A stretch of 64,000 nt of DNA from an uncultured Flavobacteriaceae bacterium. Lineage in GTDB: Bacteria > Bacteroidota > Bacteroidia > Flavobacteriales > Flavobacteriaceae. The stretch lies in NCBI GenBank assembly GCA_947500585.1, contig CANMSN010000002.1:62001-126000 (forward strand). Direction: 5' to 3'. Position 1 is the first letter of the stretch; every line of letters starts with the position of its first letter. The notes beneath the pieces were generated by a model, which saw only the letters and a program-made list of their open reading frames with translations, was not told where the DNA came from and searched no databases. A program made the position numbers and the translations under genes. This document shows, piece by piece, positions 16,885 through 26,565 of this stretch.

Positions 16885-18501
16885 TTAAAACGCATATCGC
16901 TGCGGGCCGCCACGTCTAATTTCTTCATTGCAATGCATTTCAAACTTTTTGAAATTCTCTCTAAATGCATTAGTCAATTTAAAAGCTTTTTTATAATACG
17001 CTTCATCATCATTCCATGTTACTCTAGGGCTTAAAACACTTGTTGGAACTCCAGGACATGTTCTTGGTTGTGCCACACCAAACACCGAATGAATATGATA
17101 CGTATCATAAGTGTATAAACCTAAATCTCCATTTAAAACAGCATTAATCATGGCACGTGTATATTTCAGTTTCATACGTGTTCCAACACCATAAGGACCA
17201 CCTGTCCAACCAGTATTTACGAGCCATACATTTACCCCAGCATCAATCATTTTTTTACTCAACATTTCTGCATATTTAGAAGGGTGTAGTGGCATAAAAG
17301 GTGCACCAAAACATGCTGAAAAGCTAGGTACAGGCTCTACGACTCCAGCCTCTGTTCCTGCAACTTTAGCGGTATATCCAGAAATAAAATGGTATGCTGC
17401 CTGACTAGGCGTTAATTTAGAAATTGGAGGTAACACACCAAAAGCATCGGCAGTTAAAAAGAAGATATTCTTTGGGTTTTTTCCAATTGATGGTATTTGT
17501 ATATTTTCAATATGATCAAGTGGGTAGCTCACCCTTGTGTTTTGTGTGATAGAAGTATCTTCAAAGTTTACATGTCCATTTTTATCTAAAATAACATTTT
17601 CAAGAATGGCTCCTTTTTTAATAGCATCATAAATTTCGGGCTCATTATCTCTTGATAGATTAATCACCTTTGCATAACAACCACCTTCAAAGTTAAATAC
17701 TGTATTTTCTTTGGTCCAACCATGCTCATCATCACCAATTAAACTTCTATTCGGATCTGTAGATAATGTTGTTTTTCCTGTACCTGAAAGGCCGAAGAAA
17801 ATAGCAGTATCTCCAGCTTTACCTACATTTGCACTGCAATGCATTGGCAATGTTTTTTTAAATACAGGTAATATAAAATTTAACGCAGAAAAAATACCTT
17901 TTTTAATTTCCCCAGTATAGCCAGTTCCACCAATCAATGCTATTTTTTTTGAGAAATTTAATATGGCAAAGTTGTGCTGACGGGTGCCATCTACTTCTGA
18001 ATCTGCCATAAAACCAGGCGCATTTACAACGGCCCATTCTGGTTTAAAATTCTCCAACTCAGCTTCTGTTGGTCGTAAAAACATATTATACGCAAACTGG
18101 TTACTCCAAGGATATTCATTTATAACACGAATATTGAGTTTGTAATTTTCATCAGCACAAGCATAACTATCACGAACAAAAATTTCTTTTCCAGATAGAT
18201 ATTTAGTAACCTTATCATATAATAAATCAAACTTATCAGTCTCAAAAGGAATATTAATATTACCCCACCAAATAAGATCTTTAGTAATCTCATCTTTAAC
18301 AATAAATCTATCCTTAGGAGAACGCCCAGTAAACTCACCCGTATTTACAGCTAAAGCACCTGATGAGGCTTCGACACCTTGCCCTTTTTCAATAGTTATT
18401 TTATGTAATTCTTCTGAAGATAATTGATATTTAACTTTGGCATTTTTAATTCCGTATTTTTCTAACGAAATCGTTTTCGTAACTTGTGAAAAGTTTTCCA
18501 T
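16885..18501 (-). CDS. pckA: Phosphoenolpyruvate carboxykinase (ATP)
   Basis: 538 residues, full length for the ATP-dependent family. The kinase-type P-loop is GLSGTGKTTLS (residues ~237-247) and the metal-binding loop is GDDEHGW (~256-262). The substrate region NTGEFTGRSPKDRFIV lies near residue 53 and NVWLVNTGWTGGPYGVG near 430. It converts oxaloacetate and ATP to PEP, CO2 and ADP in gluconeogenesis, in the cytoplasm. The gene is a single unit ending 4 bp from a shared terminator and starting 73 bp from the DUF423 gene, which reads in the same direction. Confidence 0.96.
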   Translation of the reverse strand: MENFSQVTKTISLEKYGIKNAKVKYQLSSEELHKITIEKGQGVEASSGALAVNTGEFTGRSPKDRFIVKDEITKDLIWWGNINIPFETDKFDLLYDKVTKYLSGKEIFVRDSYACADENYKLNIRVINEYPWSNQFAYNMFLRPTEAELENFKPEWAVVNAPGFMADSEVDGTRQHNFAILNFSKKIALIGGTGYTGEIKKGIFSALNFILPVFKKTLPMHCSANVGKAGDTAIFFGLSGTGKTTLSTDPNRSLIGDDEHGWTKENTVFNFEGGCYAKVINLSRDNEPEIYDAIKKGAILENVILDKNGHVNFEDTSITQNTRVSYPLDHIENIQIPSIGKNPKNIFFLTADAFGVLPPISKLTPSQAAYHFISGYTAKVAGTEAGVVEPVPSFSACFGAPFMPLHPSKYAEMLSKKMIDAGVNVWLVNTGWTGGPYGVGTRMKLKYTRAMINAVLNGDLGLYTYDTYHIHSVFGVAQPRTCPGVPTSVLSPRVTWNDDEAYYKKAFKLTNAFRENFKKFEMHCNEEIRRGGPQRYAF

Positions 18502-18574
18502 ATATTTTATGTAAATTGCTTATTACACAAAACTATGACAATTATTTTAAATTATCTTTTATAAAATATCATAT

Positions 18575-18961
18575 TTACGATTTATTCTTTAAAAAATTCA
18601 TGAATAGCAAACCCCAAGCCAAAATTAAAAGTAAGCCACCTATTGGCGTTATAAATCCTATTGTTTTAAAATCAAAAGTTGTTAAAGTATTAGTTGCTAA
18701 TGCATAAATTGAACCAGAGAAAAATAGTAGCCCAACTATTACTAAATAATAAATAGTTTGCTTTGTTTTTTCTTTTATTAATGAAGATCCTCCAACAAAT
18801 AACAACAAAACAGCATGATACATTTGGTAACGCACCCCCGTTTCAAAAATTTGTTGAGACTCAATAGAAATTAATTCCTTTAAGCTATGGGCTCCAAAAG
18901 CTCCAAAAACAACACTTGTTAAACCTAAAAGTGATGCAGTAATTAAAATTTTTTTATTCAT
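18575..18961 (-). CDS. DUF423 family inner-membrane protein
   Basis: 128 residues with four hydrophobic segments. The N-terminus LLGLTSVVFGAFGAHSLKELIS and the following FETGVRYQMYHAVLLLFVG are the diagnostic DUF423 (YgdD) motifs. The C-terminus has TPIGGLLLILAWGLL. The family is widespread and its biochemical role is not established. It is divergent from the saccharopine dehydrogenase-like gene across about 110 bp. Confidence 0.88.
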   Translation of the reverse strand: MNKKILITASLLGLTSVVFGAFGAHSLKELISIESQQIFETGVRYQMYHAVLLLFVGGSSLIKEKTKQTIYYLVIVGLLFFSGSIYALATNTLTTFDFKTIGFITPIGGLLLILAWGLLFMNFLKNKS

Positions 18962-19072
18962 TTAAATAATAAATTATTCTCAGTTAATTGTATTTATTTT
19001 TGTTAAATTCGTAAAAGAAAAGTGATTTTTATCTCTTGTGTGATTTTACAAAATTACTTAACAAATTTCTAT

Positions 19073-20437
19073 ATGCGAAAAATTTTAGTCATTGGTTCAG
19101 GAAAATCTACTTCTTATCTTATAAAATATTTATTAGATAAATCTAATTCTGAAAAATTACACATTACCGTAGCAGATGTAAATATTGATAATGCTAATAA
19201 ACTCATTAAAAATCATAAAAATGCTAGCGTACTTGCTTTAGATATTTTTAATAACGAATTAAGAACCAAAGCTATAGAAGCATCAGATATTGTGGTTTCT
19301 ATGCTCCCTGCGAGACTTCATATTGAAGTTGCTAAAGATTGTGTTTCTTATAATAAACATATGATTACTGCGTCTTACGTTAGTAAAGATATGCAAGCTT
19401 TAAATAACGAGGCTATAAAAAAAGGGGTTATACTAATGAATGAAATTGGTGTTGACCCCGGAATAGACCATATGAGCGCTATGCAAGTTTTAGATAGAAT
19501 TAGAGATAATGGTGGAAATATTATTTTATTTGAATCCTTTACTGGTGGTTTAGTAGCTCCGGAAAGCGATAATAATTTATGGAATTACAAATTTACTTGG
19601 AATCCGAGAAATGTAGTAACTGCAGGTCAAGGTGGTGCCGCAAAATTTTTACAGGAAGGTACTTTTAAATATATTCCTTATAACCGGCTTTTTAGACGCA
19701 CAGAGTTTTTAGATATTGAAAATTTTGGACGTTTTGAAGCTTATGCTAATCGCGATTCTTTAAAATATCAGCACGCTTATAAATTAGATCATATTAAAAC
19801 ATTATATAGAGGCACTATGCGTAGAGTTGGTTTTAGTAGAGCTTGGAATATTTTTGTAACCTTGGGAATGACTGATGATAGCTACACTATTGATGACAGT
19901 GAAAATATGAGTTACCGCGATTTTGTAAATGCCTTTTTACCCTATAGTCCATCAGATTCTGTAGAATTAAAGTTAAGACATCAACTTAAAATCGATCAAG
20001 ATGATATTGTTTGGAACAAACTTATTGAATTGGACATTTTCAACGCTAAAAAAAGAGTAGAACTTAAAAAAGCAACACCTGCTCAAATACTTCAAAAAAT
20101 ACTAATGGATAGTTGGACACTTGCTGAAAATGATAAAGATATGATTGTGATGTATCATAAATTTGGATATGAAAAAAATGGCAAAAACTATCAAATAGAT
20201 TCTAATATGGTTGTTCTTGGCGAAGACCAAACCTATACCGCCATGGCAAAAACTGTTGGCTTACCTGTAGCCATGGCAACATTGGCTATCCTGAACGGAA
20301 AAATTAAGACTCCTGGAGTACAAATACCGCTAACTAAAGAAGTTTATGAACCTATCTTGGATGAATTGAAAAATTTTGGTATTTGTTTCAATGAAAAAGA
20401 AGTTCCTTATTTAGGTTACAACCCTTTAAACAACTAA
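19073..20437 (+). CDS. Saccharopine dehydrogenase-like (saccharopine reductase family) protein
   Basis: About 454 residues. I start at ATG 19073 (MRKILVIGSGKSTSYLIKYL), because the Rossmann GxGxxxxxL nucleotide-binding loop then sits at the usual N-terminal position; the earlier Met at 19022 adds an unrelated hydrophobic stretch. Other family blocks are ADVNIDNANKLI (ribose-binding acidic end of strand 2), VSMLPARLHIEVAKDC and MNEIGVDPGIDHMSAM. The C-terminal part carries the substrate domain. Relatives interconvert saccharopine and an aminoadipate semialdehyde with glutamate, using NADP(H). In Flavobacteriaceae the true pathway is uncertain. It is followed after 166 bp by an Lrp-type regulator, which could control it. 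Confidence 0.82.
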   Translation: MRKILVIGSGKSTSYLIKYLLDKSNSEKLHITVADVNIDNANKLIKNHKNASVLALDIFNNELRTKAIEASDIVVSMLPARLHIEVAKDCVSYNKHMITASYVSKDMQALNNEAIKKGVILMNEIGVDPGIDHMSAMQVLDRIRDNGGNIILFESFTGGLVAPESDNNLWNYKFTWNPRNVVTAGQGGAAKFLQEGTFKYIPYNRLFRRTEFLDIENFGRFEAYANRDSLKYQHAYKLDHIKTLYRGTMRRVGFSRAWNIFVTLGMTDDSYTIDDSENMSYRDFVNAFLPYSPSDSVELKLRHQLKIDQDDIVWNKLIELDIFNAKKRVELKKATPAQILQKILMDSWTLAENDKDMIVMYHKFGYEKNGKNYQIDSNMVVLGEDQTYTAMAKTVGLPVAMATLAILNGKIKTPGVQIPLTKEVYEPILDELKNFGICFNEKEVPYLGYNPLNN

Positions 20438-20603
20438 TTTTTAAATTTTTCAGTTATTTTGCCCTAAGGTTACCACAACATTAACCATACATAACTTTTT
20501 CTGAATTTTTCGTATTAATAAATTAAGAAATGCTTTTTTACTTTCATATTAAAATCAAATAGCTATTTTTACATAATAAACCGAAACAATTCCGAACTAA
20601 ATT

Positions 20604-21071
20604 ATGCCTAAAAACAAAATTATCACCATTGATGGTATAGACAAAAAAATATTACGCGCTTTAATGGAAGACGCCAGAATACCTATTTTAGAAATAGCTA
20701 GAAATATAGATATTTCTGGAGCAGCAATTCACCAGCGTATTCGTAAACTTGAAAAATCTGGTTTAATTGCTGGGTCTAAATTTGTAATAGACCCCAAAGT
20801 TTTGGGTTATAGAACAGTTGCTTTTATAGGGGTTTATTTAGATAAAGCCATACAAAACCCAGAAGCTATAAAACAATTAAAAAAAGTACCCGAGGTATTA
20901 GAATGCCATTATACAACTGGTAACTGGAATGTTTTAATTAAACTTTTATGTAAAGATAATGAGCATTTAATGCACTTATTAAACAACGATATTCAAACTA
21001 TTTCTGGTGTTTCTAGAACAGAAACTTTTATCTCTCTAGACCAACAAATTGAACGACAAATTACAATTTGA
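20604..21071 (+). CDS. Lrp/AsnC family transcriptional regulator
   Basis: 155 residues. The N-terminal winged helix-turn-helix spans about residues 8-55 (IDGIDKKILRALMEDARIPILEIARNI ... AAIHQRIRKLEKSGLI). The C-terminal RAM ligand-binding domain (about 65-150) has the expected TTGNWNVLIKLLCKDNEHLMHLL. Such proteins bind amino acids and form octamers. The upstream neighbour is a saccharopine dehydrogenase-like gene in the same direction, a plausible target linked to lysine metabolism; that link is inference. The Asn/Gly effector contacts cannot be judged from sequence alone. Confidence 0.92.
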   Translation: MPKNKIITIDGIDKKILRALMEDARIPILEIARNIDISGAAIHQRIRKLEKSGLIAGSKFVIDPKVLGYRTVAFIGVYLDKAIQNPEAIKQLKKVPEVLECHYTTGNWNVLIKLLCKDNEHLMHLLNNDIQTISGVSRTETFISLDQQIERQITI

Positions 21072-21169
21072 TAATATAAATTTGCATTAGGCGCAACCTT
21101 TTCATTTTTAATGCATCTTACAATGGTATAGTAATTGCTATAAAGTTAGCTTATACCTAAAAACTATTT

Positions 21170-21715
21170 ATGAAAAAAACTACATTATTACTCGTTCTAT
21201 CAATTTTATTATCAATCCCAACTTTTTCTCAAGAACAATCTGAGAATAACGCTTCAGAAAATTTTAATGAATTAAAACTTAATGGACTTTATCTTGTTCT
21301 TGGCGCTTTTGATGTGACTTATGAACGCACCATTAATGAAGAATCTGCTTTTGGTTTAAACGTATTTTTACCTTTTGATGATGATATAAATGATGATATT
21401 AATTATTATATATCGCCATATTATCGTTTTTATTTTGGTAAAAAATATGCTGCCGGATTCTTTGTAGAAGGTTTTGGAATGTTAAATTCCACTAATAATT
21501 TCATTTTTTCTAATAATGGATTTGATACCGTTTTAAAAGAAGAAAATGTAACCGATTTTGCGCTAGGTATTGGTCTTGGAGGCAAGTGGATTACCAGTAG
21601 TGGTTTTATTGGGGAGTTAAATTTAGGTTTTGGAAGAAATCTTTTTAATAATAATGACACAAGCGACTATGAACTTATTGGAAAAATAGGCATAAGCGTT
21701 GGATATAGGTTTTAA
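21170..21715 (+). CDS. Small outer-membrane beta-barrel-like protein
   Basis: 181 residues with a signal peptide (MKKTTLLLVLSILLSIPTFSQ). The mature chain has alternating aromatic/polar strands, for example NGLYLVLGAFDVTYERTI, YYISPYYRFYFGKKYAAGFFVEGFG and LGIGLGGKW. It ends in a strand closing with aromatic Phe (ISVGYRF), a common outer-membrane barrel ending. About eight strands can be seen, consistent with a small OmpA/OmpX-like or DUF3575-like barrel. No ligand can be suggested. It is followed by a very strong bidirectional terminator. Confidence 0.7.
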   Translation: MKKTTLLLVLSILLSIPTFSQEQSENNASENFNELKLNGLYLVLGAFDVTYERTINEESAFGLNVFLPFDDDINDDINYYISPYYRFYFGKKYAAGFFVEGFGMLNSTNNFIFSNNGFDTVLKEENVTDFALGIGLGGKWITSSGFIGELNLGFGRNLFNNNDTSDYELIGKIGISVGYRF

Positions 21716-21729
21716 TACTATTCTAGATA

Positions 21730-21770
21730 AAAATATAAAAACCCAAATGATATTTGGGTTTTTATATTTT
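21730..21770. terminator. Bidirectional terminator between the barrel protein and glyS
   Basis: A 19-bp perfect stem, AAAATATAAAAACCCAAAT (21730-21748) with its complement at 21752-21770, and a 3-nt loop. Both sides have A/T tracts, so it can stop the plus-strand barrel gene and the minus-strand glycyl-tRNA synthetase gene. Confidence 0.9.
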
Positions 21771-21795
21771 ATAAGGTGTCTTAAAATAAAAGAAT

Positions 21796-23337
21796 TTACA
21801 TTTTCATCAACCAAGAACGCACATCAACTTCTTGCTTAATTATTTTTTGTAAATCTTCAATTTTAACACGTTCTTGCTCCATAGTATCTCTATGACGAAT
21901 GGTTACAGTATTATCCTCTAAAGTATCATGATCTACAGTTATACAAAAAGGTGTCCCGTTAGCATCTTGTCTACGGTAACGTCTTCCAACAGCATCTTTT
22001 TCATCATAAATTATATTGAAATCCCATTTAAGTTCATCTACAATCTTACGCGCTACTTCAGGTAAACCGTCTTTTTTAACCAATGGCAAAATAGCTGCTT
22101 TTACGGGTGCCAAAACACTTGGCAATTTCAATACCGTTCTTGTTGTACCATTTTCAAGTTCTTCTTCAACCAAAGAATTTGAAAATACAGCTAAAAACAT
22201 ACGATCTAAACCAATAGAAGTTTCTAACACATAAGGCACATAGCTTTTATTTTCCTCATGGTCAAAATATTGCAACTTTTTACCAGAGAATTCCTCATGT
22301 GCTTTTAAATCAAAATCTGTTCTAGAATGAATCCCTTCAAGTTCTTTAAACCCGAACGGAAACTTAAATTCAATATCAGCAGCAGCATCAGCATAATGTG
22401 CTAATTTTTCATGGTCATGAAAACGGTAATTGTCTTCACCCATTCCTAAACTTAAATGCCATTTCATTCTATGCTCCTTCCAATGGGCGTACCATTCTTT
22501 TTGTGTTCCTGGTTTAATGAAAAATTGCATTTCCATTTGCTCAAACTCACGCATTCTAAATATAAACTGTCTTGCAACAATCTCATTTCTAAAAGCTTTT
22601 CCCGTTTGTGCAATTCCAAATGGAATTTTCATGCGACCGGTTTTCTGAACATTTAAAAAATTAACAAAAATACCTTGTGCAGTTTCTGGTCTCAAATACA
22701 AATCCATAGCGGTTTCTGCCGAGGCTCCTAATTTTGTGCCAAACATTAAGTTAAACTGCTTAACGTCTGTCCAGTTTTTACTTCCTGTTAAAGGGTCTGC
22801 AATTTCTAACTCTTCAATAAGTGCTTTTACATCAGCTAAATCTTCGTTTTCTAAAGATTTTCCCATTCGAGAAAGCGTTGCATTTATTTTTTCTTGATAA
22901 CCTACAACGCGTCCGTTTGTAGACAAGAATTCTTCTTTATTAAAAGCTTCTCCAAAACGTTTTGCAGCTTTAGCAACTTCTTTATCAATTTTACCTTCTA
23001 TTTTTGCACAATAATCTTCAATTAAAACGTCTGATCTGTAGCGTTTTTTGGAGTCTTTATTATCAATTAATGGGTCGTTAAAAGCATCAACGTGTCCCGA
23101 AGCTTTCCAAGTGGTTGGGTGCATAAAAATTGCGGCATCAATACCTACAATATTTTCATTCATTTGCACCATGGCTTTCCACCAGTAGTCGCGTATATTT
23201 TTCTTTAACTCTGCGCCGTTTTGCGCATAGTCGTAAACGGCACTTAATCCGTCGTATATTTCACTACTTTGAAATACGTAGCCGTATTCCTTAGCATGAG
23301 ATATTACCTTCTTAAATTGATCATCTTGATTTACCAT
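21796..23337 (-). CDS. glyS: Glycine--tRNA ligase (single-chain class II type)
   Basis: About 513 residues. I start at the Met of MVNQDDQFKKVISHAKEYGYVFQSS (base 23337), the usual N-terminus of this alpha2-type enzyme; a longer in-frame start at 23364 adds MNPFFIFAP. Class II motifs are visible: GSKNWTDVKQFNLMF, LRPETAQGIFVNF (motif 2 region), FRNEIVARQFIFRMREFEQMEMQFF and ETSIGLDRMFLAVF (motif 3). The anticodon-binding domain follows (PVKAAILPLVKK). It charges tRNA-Gly in the cytoplasm. It is a stand-alone gene, divergent from the ComF-like gene. Confidence 0.95.
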   Translation of the reverse strand: MVNQDDQFKKVISHAKEYGYVFQSSEIYDGLSAVYDYAQNGAELKKNIRDYWWKAMVQMNENIVGIDAAIFMHPTTWKASGHVDAFNDPLIDNKDSKKRYRSDVLIEDYCAKIEGKIDKEVAKAAKRFGEAFNKEEFLSTNGRVVGYQEKINATLSRMGKSLENEDLADVKALIEELEIADPLTGSKNWTDVKQFNLMFGTKLGASAETAMDLYLRPETAQGIFVNFLNVQKTGRMKIPFGIAQTGKAFRNEIVARQFIFRMREFEQMEMQFFIKPGTQKEWYAHWKEHRMKWHLSLGMGEDNYRFHDHEKLAHYADAAADIEFKFPFGFKELEGIHSRTDFDLKAHEEFSGKKLQYFDHEENKSYVPYVLETSIGLDRMFLAVFSNSLVEEELENGTTRTVLKLPSVLAPVKAAILPLVKKDGLPEVARKIVDELKWDFNIIYDEKDAVGRRYRRQDANGTPFCITVDHDTLEDNTVTIRHRDTMEQERVKIEDLQKIIKQEVDVRSWLMKM

Positions 23338-23444
23338 AGGTGCAAAAATAAAAAAGGGATTCAAACTAATAGCTTGTTTGTTAAAAATAAATATTCAATT
23401 CTTTTATTTTTTAATTAAGTTTACAAATCATCATTTTGAAAGGA

Positions 23445-24122
23445 ATGCTTAAACCCTTAGTAAATTTATTCTTCCCTAAAGTATGTTACGCATGCCAAAA
23501 TACACTTGGAGATAATGAAGATACCATTTGTGTAGATTGCAGAAATGATTTACCAGTTACCAACTTTCATTTTGACGATAATAATTCAGTTAAAAAAGTG
23601 CTTCAAGGTCGTGCAATAATAGAACATGGAACGGCGCTTTTCCGTTTTGAAAAAGAAGGTTCTGTGCAACAACTTATTCATGGTTTAAAATATAAAGGTT
23701 ACGAACATATTGGCTTTGTTTTAGGTAATTGGCTTGGTGGAGAATTAAGTGACATAGAAGCTTATAATACCATTGATTTAGTTATTCCAGTACCTTTACA
23801 CAACAAAAAACTTAAAAAACGTGGTTATAACCAAGTAACCAAATTTGGGCAGCAAATTGCCGAAGCTTTAAATACCAAATATGTAGATGATGTTCTCGTT
23901 AAAATTACCAATGCCAAATCGCAAACTACCAAAAGCCGCTTAGCACGATGGCTAAATGAAGATGAGTTATTTGCACTTAAAAATATGGATACCATAGAAA
24001 ACAAACATATTTTATTGGTAGACGATATTATTACAACAGGTGCAACTTTAGAAGCCTGTATAAATGTTTTAAATCAAGTAAAAAACATTAAAATTAGTAT
24101 TGCAACTATGGCAATAGCGTAA
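23445..24122 (+). CDS. ComF family phosphoribosyltransferase-like protein
   Basis: About 225 residues from ATG 23445 (MLKPLVNLFFPKVC); an in-frame TTG 9 bp upstream is less likely. The N-terminus has paired CxxC motifs (CYAC and CVDC) expected to bind zinc. The C-terminal half is a phosphoribosyltransferase fold with VIPVPLHNKKLKKRGYNQ and the PRPP loop LLVDDIITTGAT near residue 195. ComF proteins are linked to natural transformation or nucleotide metabolism, but the reaction is not proven. It is followed closely by the Ig-like lipoprotein gene. Confidence 0.9.
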   Translation: MLKPLVNLFFPKVCYACQNTLGDNEDTICVDCRNDLPVTNFHFDDNNSVKKVLQGRAIIEHGTALFRFEKEGSVQQLIHGLKYKGYEHIGFVLGNWLGGELSDIEAYNTIDLVIPVPLHNKKLKKRGYNQVTKFGQQIAEALNTKYVDDVLVKITNAKSQTTKSRLARWLNEDELFALKNMDTIENKHILLVDDIITTGATLEACINVLNQVKNIKISIATMAIA

Positions 24123-24180
24123 GGTGTTAGTCGTTATATCTATAAAATTATGTAGGTTTGTGCAAAAGTTTAAATTGATA

Positions 24181-25788
24181 ATGAACAAAACCCTTTCAAA
24201 TTTTATTCTAGCTATTTTTATTGGTCTCGTTTTTATTAATTGTGCCAATCGTGGCACCCCAGAAGGCGGACCAAAAGACGAAACACCTCCAGTAATAGTA
24301 AAGGCTGAACCTGAAAACTATTCAACAAATTTTAAGGGTAATGAAATTAAAATTTATTTTGACGAGTACGTTAAAATGAAAGATATACAAAAGCAACTTA
24401 TTATTTCGCCACCAATGGATACGCAACCAGATATTAGGCCCATTGGTAGCGCTAGCAAATACATAACTATTAAAATTTACGATACGTTACAACCTAATAC
24501 TACTTATGCCTTTAATTTTGGAAATAGTATAACAGACAACAATGAAGGAAACCCTTACCCATATTACAGATATGTGTTTTCAACTGGAAATTATATAGAT
24601 TCACTAACTGTAAAAGGTAATATTGTTGACGCCTTAAAAAGAGAACCAGAAACTTTCGTTTCAGTAGCTTTATATGAAGTTGATTCCACGTTTACCGATT
24701 CTATTGTATACAAAGAAAAACCAAAATATATAACCAACACATTAGATAGTGTTACTACGTTTTCTATTGAAAATATAAAAGAAGGCAAGTACATGCTCAT
24801 GGCATTAAAAGATAATAATGGTGATAATAAGTTTCAACAAAAAACAGATCAAATAGCATTTCACAAAAGCTTTATTGATGTGCCAACAGACTCCCTTTAT
24901 ACTCTAAAATTATTTTCTGAAGCATTAGATTTTAACGCAACTAGACCAAAATTAGTTTCTGGCGAAAAAATTGCTTTTGGATATGAAGGCGATTATAAAA
25001 ATATGCAAATAGCTATTACTTCGGATACTCCTGAAGAATTCGTAAAAAGAATAACCAAAGACGAAAAAACTGATACACTTTATTATTGGTATAAACCCAG
25101 ACTAGAAGTAGACTCCTTACTTTTTAAAGTTTCTAAAGGTGATTTTGAAAAAGATTTTACCGTAAGAATTAGCGACCAAAAAAGAGACTCGTTAACTTTA
25201 AAAGCGTCGCCATCGGGTACTATAGGTTATAAAGAACCATTTAAAATTTCTGGAAGCACCCCACTCTTAACTTTTGACGATTCTAAAATAACTGTTATTG
25301 ATAAAGACTCAACGAAACTTGATTTCACTTCAAAGTTTGATACTATTAATAATACTTATGAACTCAACTTTGATAAAACTGAAGATAACAATTACAAAGT
25401 GCAAATACTACCAGAAGCTTTTACAGATTTTTTTGATAATAAAAACGACACTTTAAACTATGGTATTAAAACGAAGAAAGAGTCAGATTTTGGCTATATA
25501 CGCTTTACCTTAAACAACGCTAAATACCCTATAATCCTTCAGTTAACAGATAATAAAGGCGAGGTGAAATATGAACAATACTCTACCAAACCAGAGGTAT
25601 TAGACTTTTATAACCTAGATTCTGGAAAGTATTTTATTAGAGTTGTTTTTGATACCAATGGAAATAAAAAATACGATACTGGCAATTATCTTAAAAAAAT
25701 ACAACCCGAACGCGTTTCGCACTTTGAAATGGATGAAGATATAAGACCAGATTGGGGACTTATTCAAACCTTAAATTTCACTGAATAG
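24181..25788 (+). CDS. Lipoprotein with N-terminal Ig-like (Big_5/SbsA-type) domain
   Basis: About 535 residues from ATG 24181 (MNKTLSNFILAIFIGLVFINC), which gives a lipoprotein signal with the lipidated Cys at about residue 21. An earlier in-frame Met at 24124 would hide the signal. After CANRGTPEGGPKDETPP comes an Ig-like domain with the hallmark FDEYVKM and the ITDNNEGNPYPYYRYVFSTG block. Later segments look like carboxypeptidase-regulatory-like beta domains (VKGNIVDALKREPETFVSVALYEV). The C-terminus repeats a calcium-type DTNGNKKYDTGN motif. The family is widespread in Flavobacteriaceae and usually unassigned. Its 3' end overlaps the convergent omega-amidase gene by 11 bp. Confidence 0.85.
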   Translation: MNKTLSNFILAIFIGLVFINCANRGTPEGGPKDETPPVIVKAEPENYSTNFKGNEIKIYFDEYVKMKDIQKQLIISPPMDTQPDIRPIGSASKYITIKIYDTLQPNTTYAFNFGNSITDNNEGNPYPYYRYVFSTGNYIDSLTVKGNIVDALKREPETFVSVALYEVDSTFTDSIVYKEKPKYITNTLDSVTTFSIENIKEGKYMLMALKDNNGDNKFQQKTDQIAFHKSFIDVPTDSLYTLKLFSEALDFNATRPKLVSGEKIAFGYEGDYKNMQIAITSDTPEEFVKRITKDEKTDTLYYWYKPRLEVDSLLFKVSKGDFEKDFTVRISDQKRDSLTLKASPSGTIGYKEPFKISGSTPLLTFDDSKITVIDKDSTKLDFTSKFDTINNTYELNFDKTEDNNYKVQILPEAFTDFFDNKNDTLNYGIKTKKESDFGYIRFTLNNAKYPIILQLTDNKGEVKYEQYSTKPEVLDFYNLDSGKYFIRVVFDTNGNKKYDTGNYLKKIQPERVSHFEMDEDIRPDWGLIQTLNFTE

Positions 25789-26560
25789 TAAACGTATCTC
25801 TATCATCTAAAAATTTCAGCTTATTTCTATAAGCTTCAATATGTCTTTTTTCTAAAGTCACAATTTGTATCTGTTCTTTATTCGGCTCAAAAGATGTTAT
25901 TAAATTTCCTAACACATCGTAACACGCAGAATGACCAGAATATTCACTATTCACACCATCAATACCTACTCTATTTACACCAATACAATAGCTCATATTT
26001 TCAATGGCACGTGCTTTTAAAAGTGCATCCCAAGCAGATATTCTTGGTTTTGGCCAATTGGCAACGTATAATAAAACATCATAATCGGCAATATTTCTAG
26101 CCCAAACTGGAAAACGCAAATCATAACAAATAAGTGGGCAAATTTTCCAACCTTTATAGTTAATAATAACCTTTTCGTTTCCAGCAGTATAAATTTTATC
26201 TTCACCTACTAAAGTGAATGTATGCCGTTTATCATATTTTGAAATGTATCCTGAAGGTTCAACAAATAAAAGCCTGTTGTAATATTTTTCATCTTCTAAA
26301 ATTACTAAACTTCCAACAACAACAGCTTTCGTTTTTTTAGCTATATCTTTCATCCAAAATACAGAATCGCCATCCATTGTTTCTGCAACTTTTGATGCAT
26401 TCATAGTAAACCCTGTAGTAAACATTTCTGGAAGTACAATCACATCAAGGTCTTCAGTAATACTATTAATTTTATCTGAAAAATTATTTAGGTTTTCTTT
26501 TGGGTTTTCCCAAACTAAATCTGATTGGATTAATGCTATTTTAAGATTATCCTGTATCAT
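25778..26560 (-). CDS. Omega-amidase (YafV/Nit2-type nitrilase superfamily)
   Basis: 260 residues. The nitrilase Glu-Lys-Cys triad is visible: Glu45 in VLPEMFTTGF, Lys111 in SKYDKRHTF and Cys145 in PLICYDLRFPVWAR. The EMFTTGF and YDLRFPVW motifs are those of omega-amidases, which hydrolyse alpha-ketoglutaramate or alpha-ketosuccinamate. The neighbouring gene at 27099-28241 encodes a methionine/glutamine-type aminotransferase, the known partner that makes alpha-ketoglutaramate when glutamine is the amino donor, so a methionine-salvage role is likely. Its 3' end overlaps the convergent lipoprotein gene by 11 bp. Confidence 0.88.
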   Translation of the reverse strand: MIQDNLKIALIQSDLVWENPKENLNNFSDKINSITEDLDVIVLPEMFTTGFTMNASKVAETMDGDSVFWMKDIAKKTKAVVVGSLVILEDEKYYNRLLFVEPSGYISKYDKRHTFTLVGEDKIYTAGNEKVIINYKGWKICPLICYDLRFPVWARNIADYDVLLYVANWPKPRISAWDALLKARAIENMSYCIGVNRVGIDGVNSEYSGHSACYDVLGNLITSFEPNKEQIQIVTLEKRHIEAYRNKLKFLDDRDTFTIQ

Positions 26561-26565
26561 TAATA

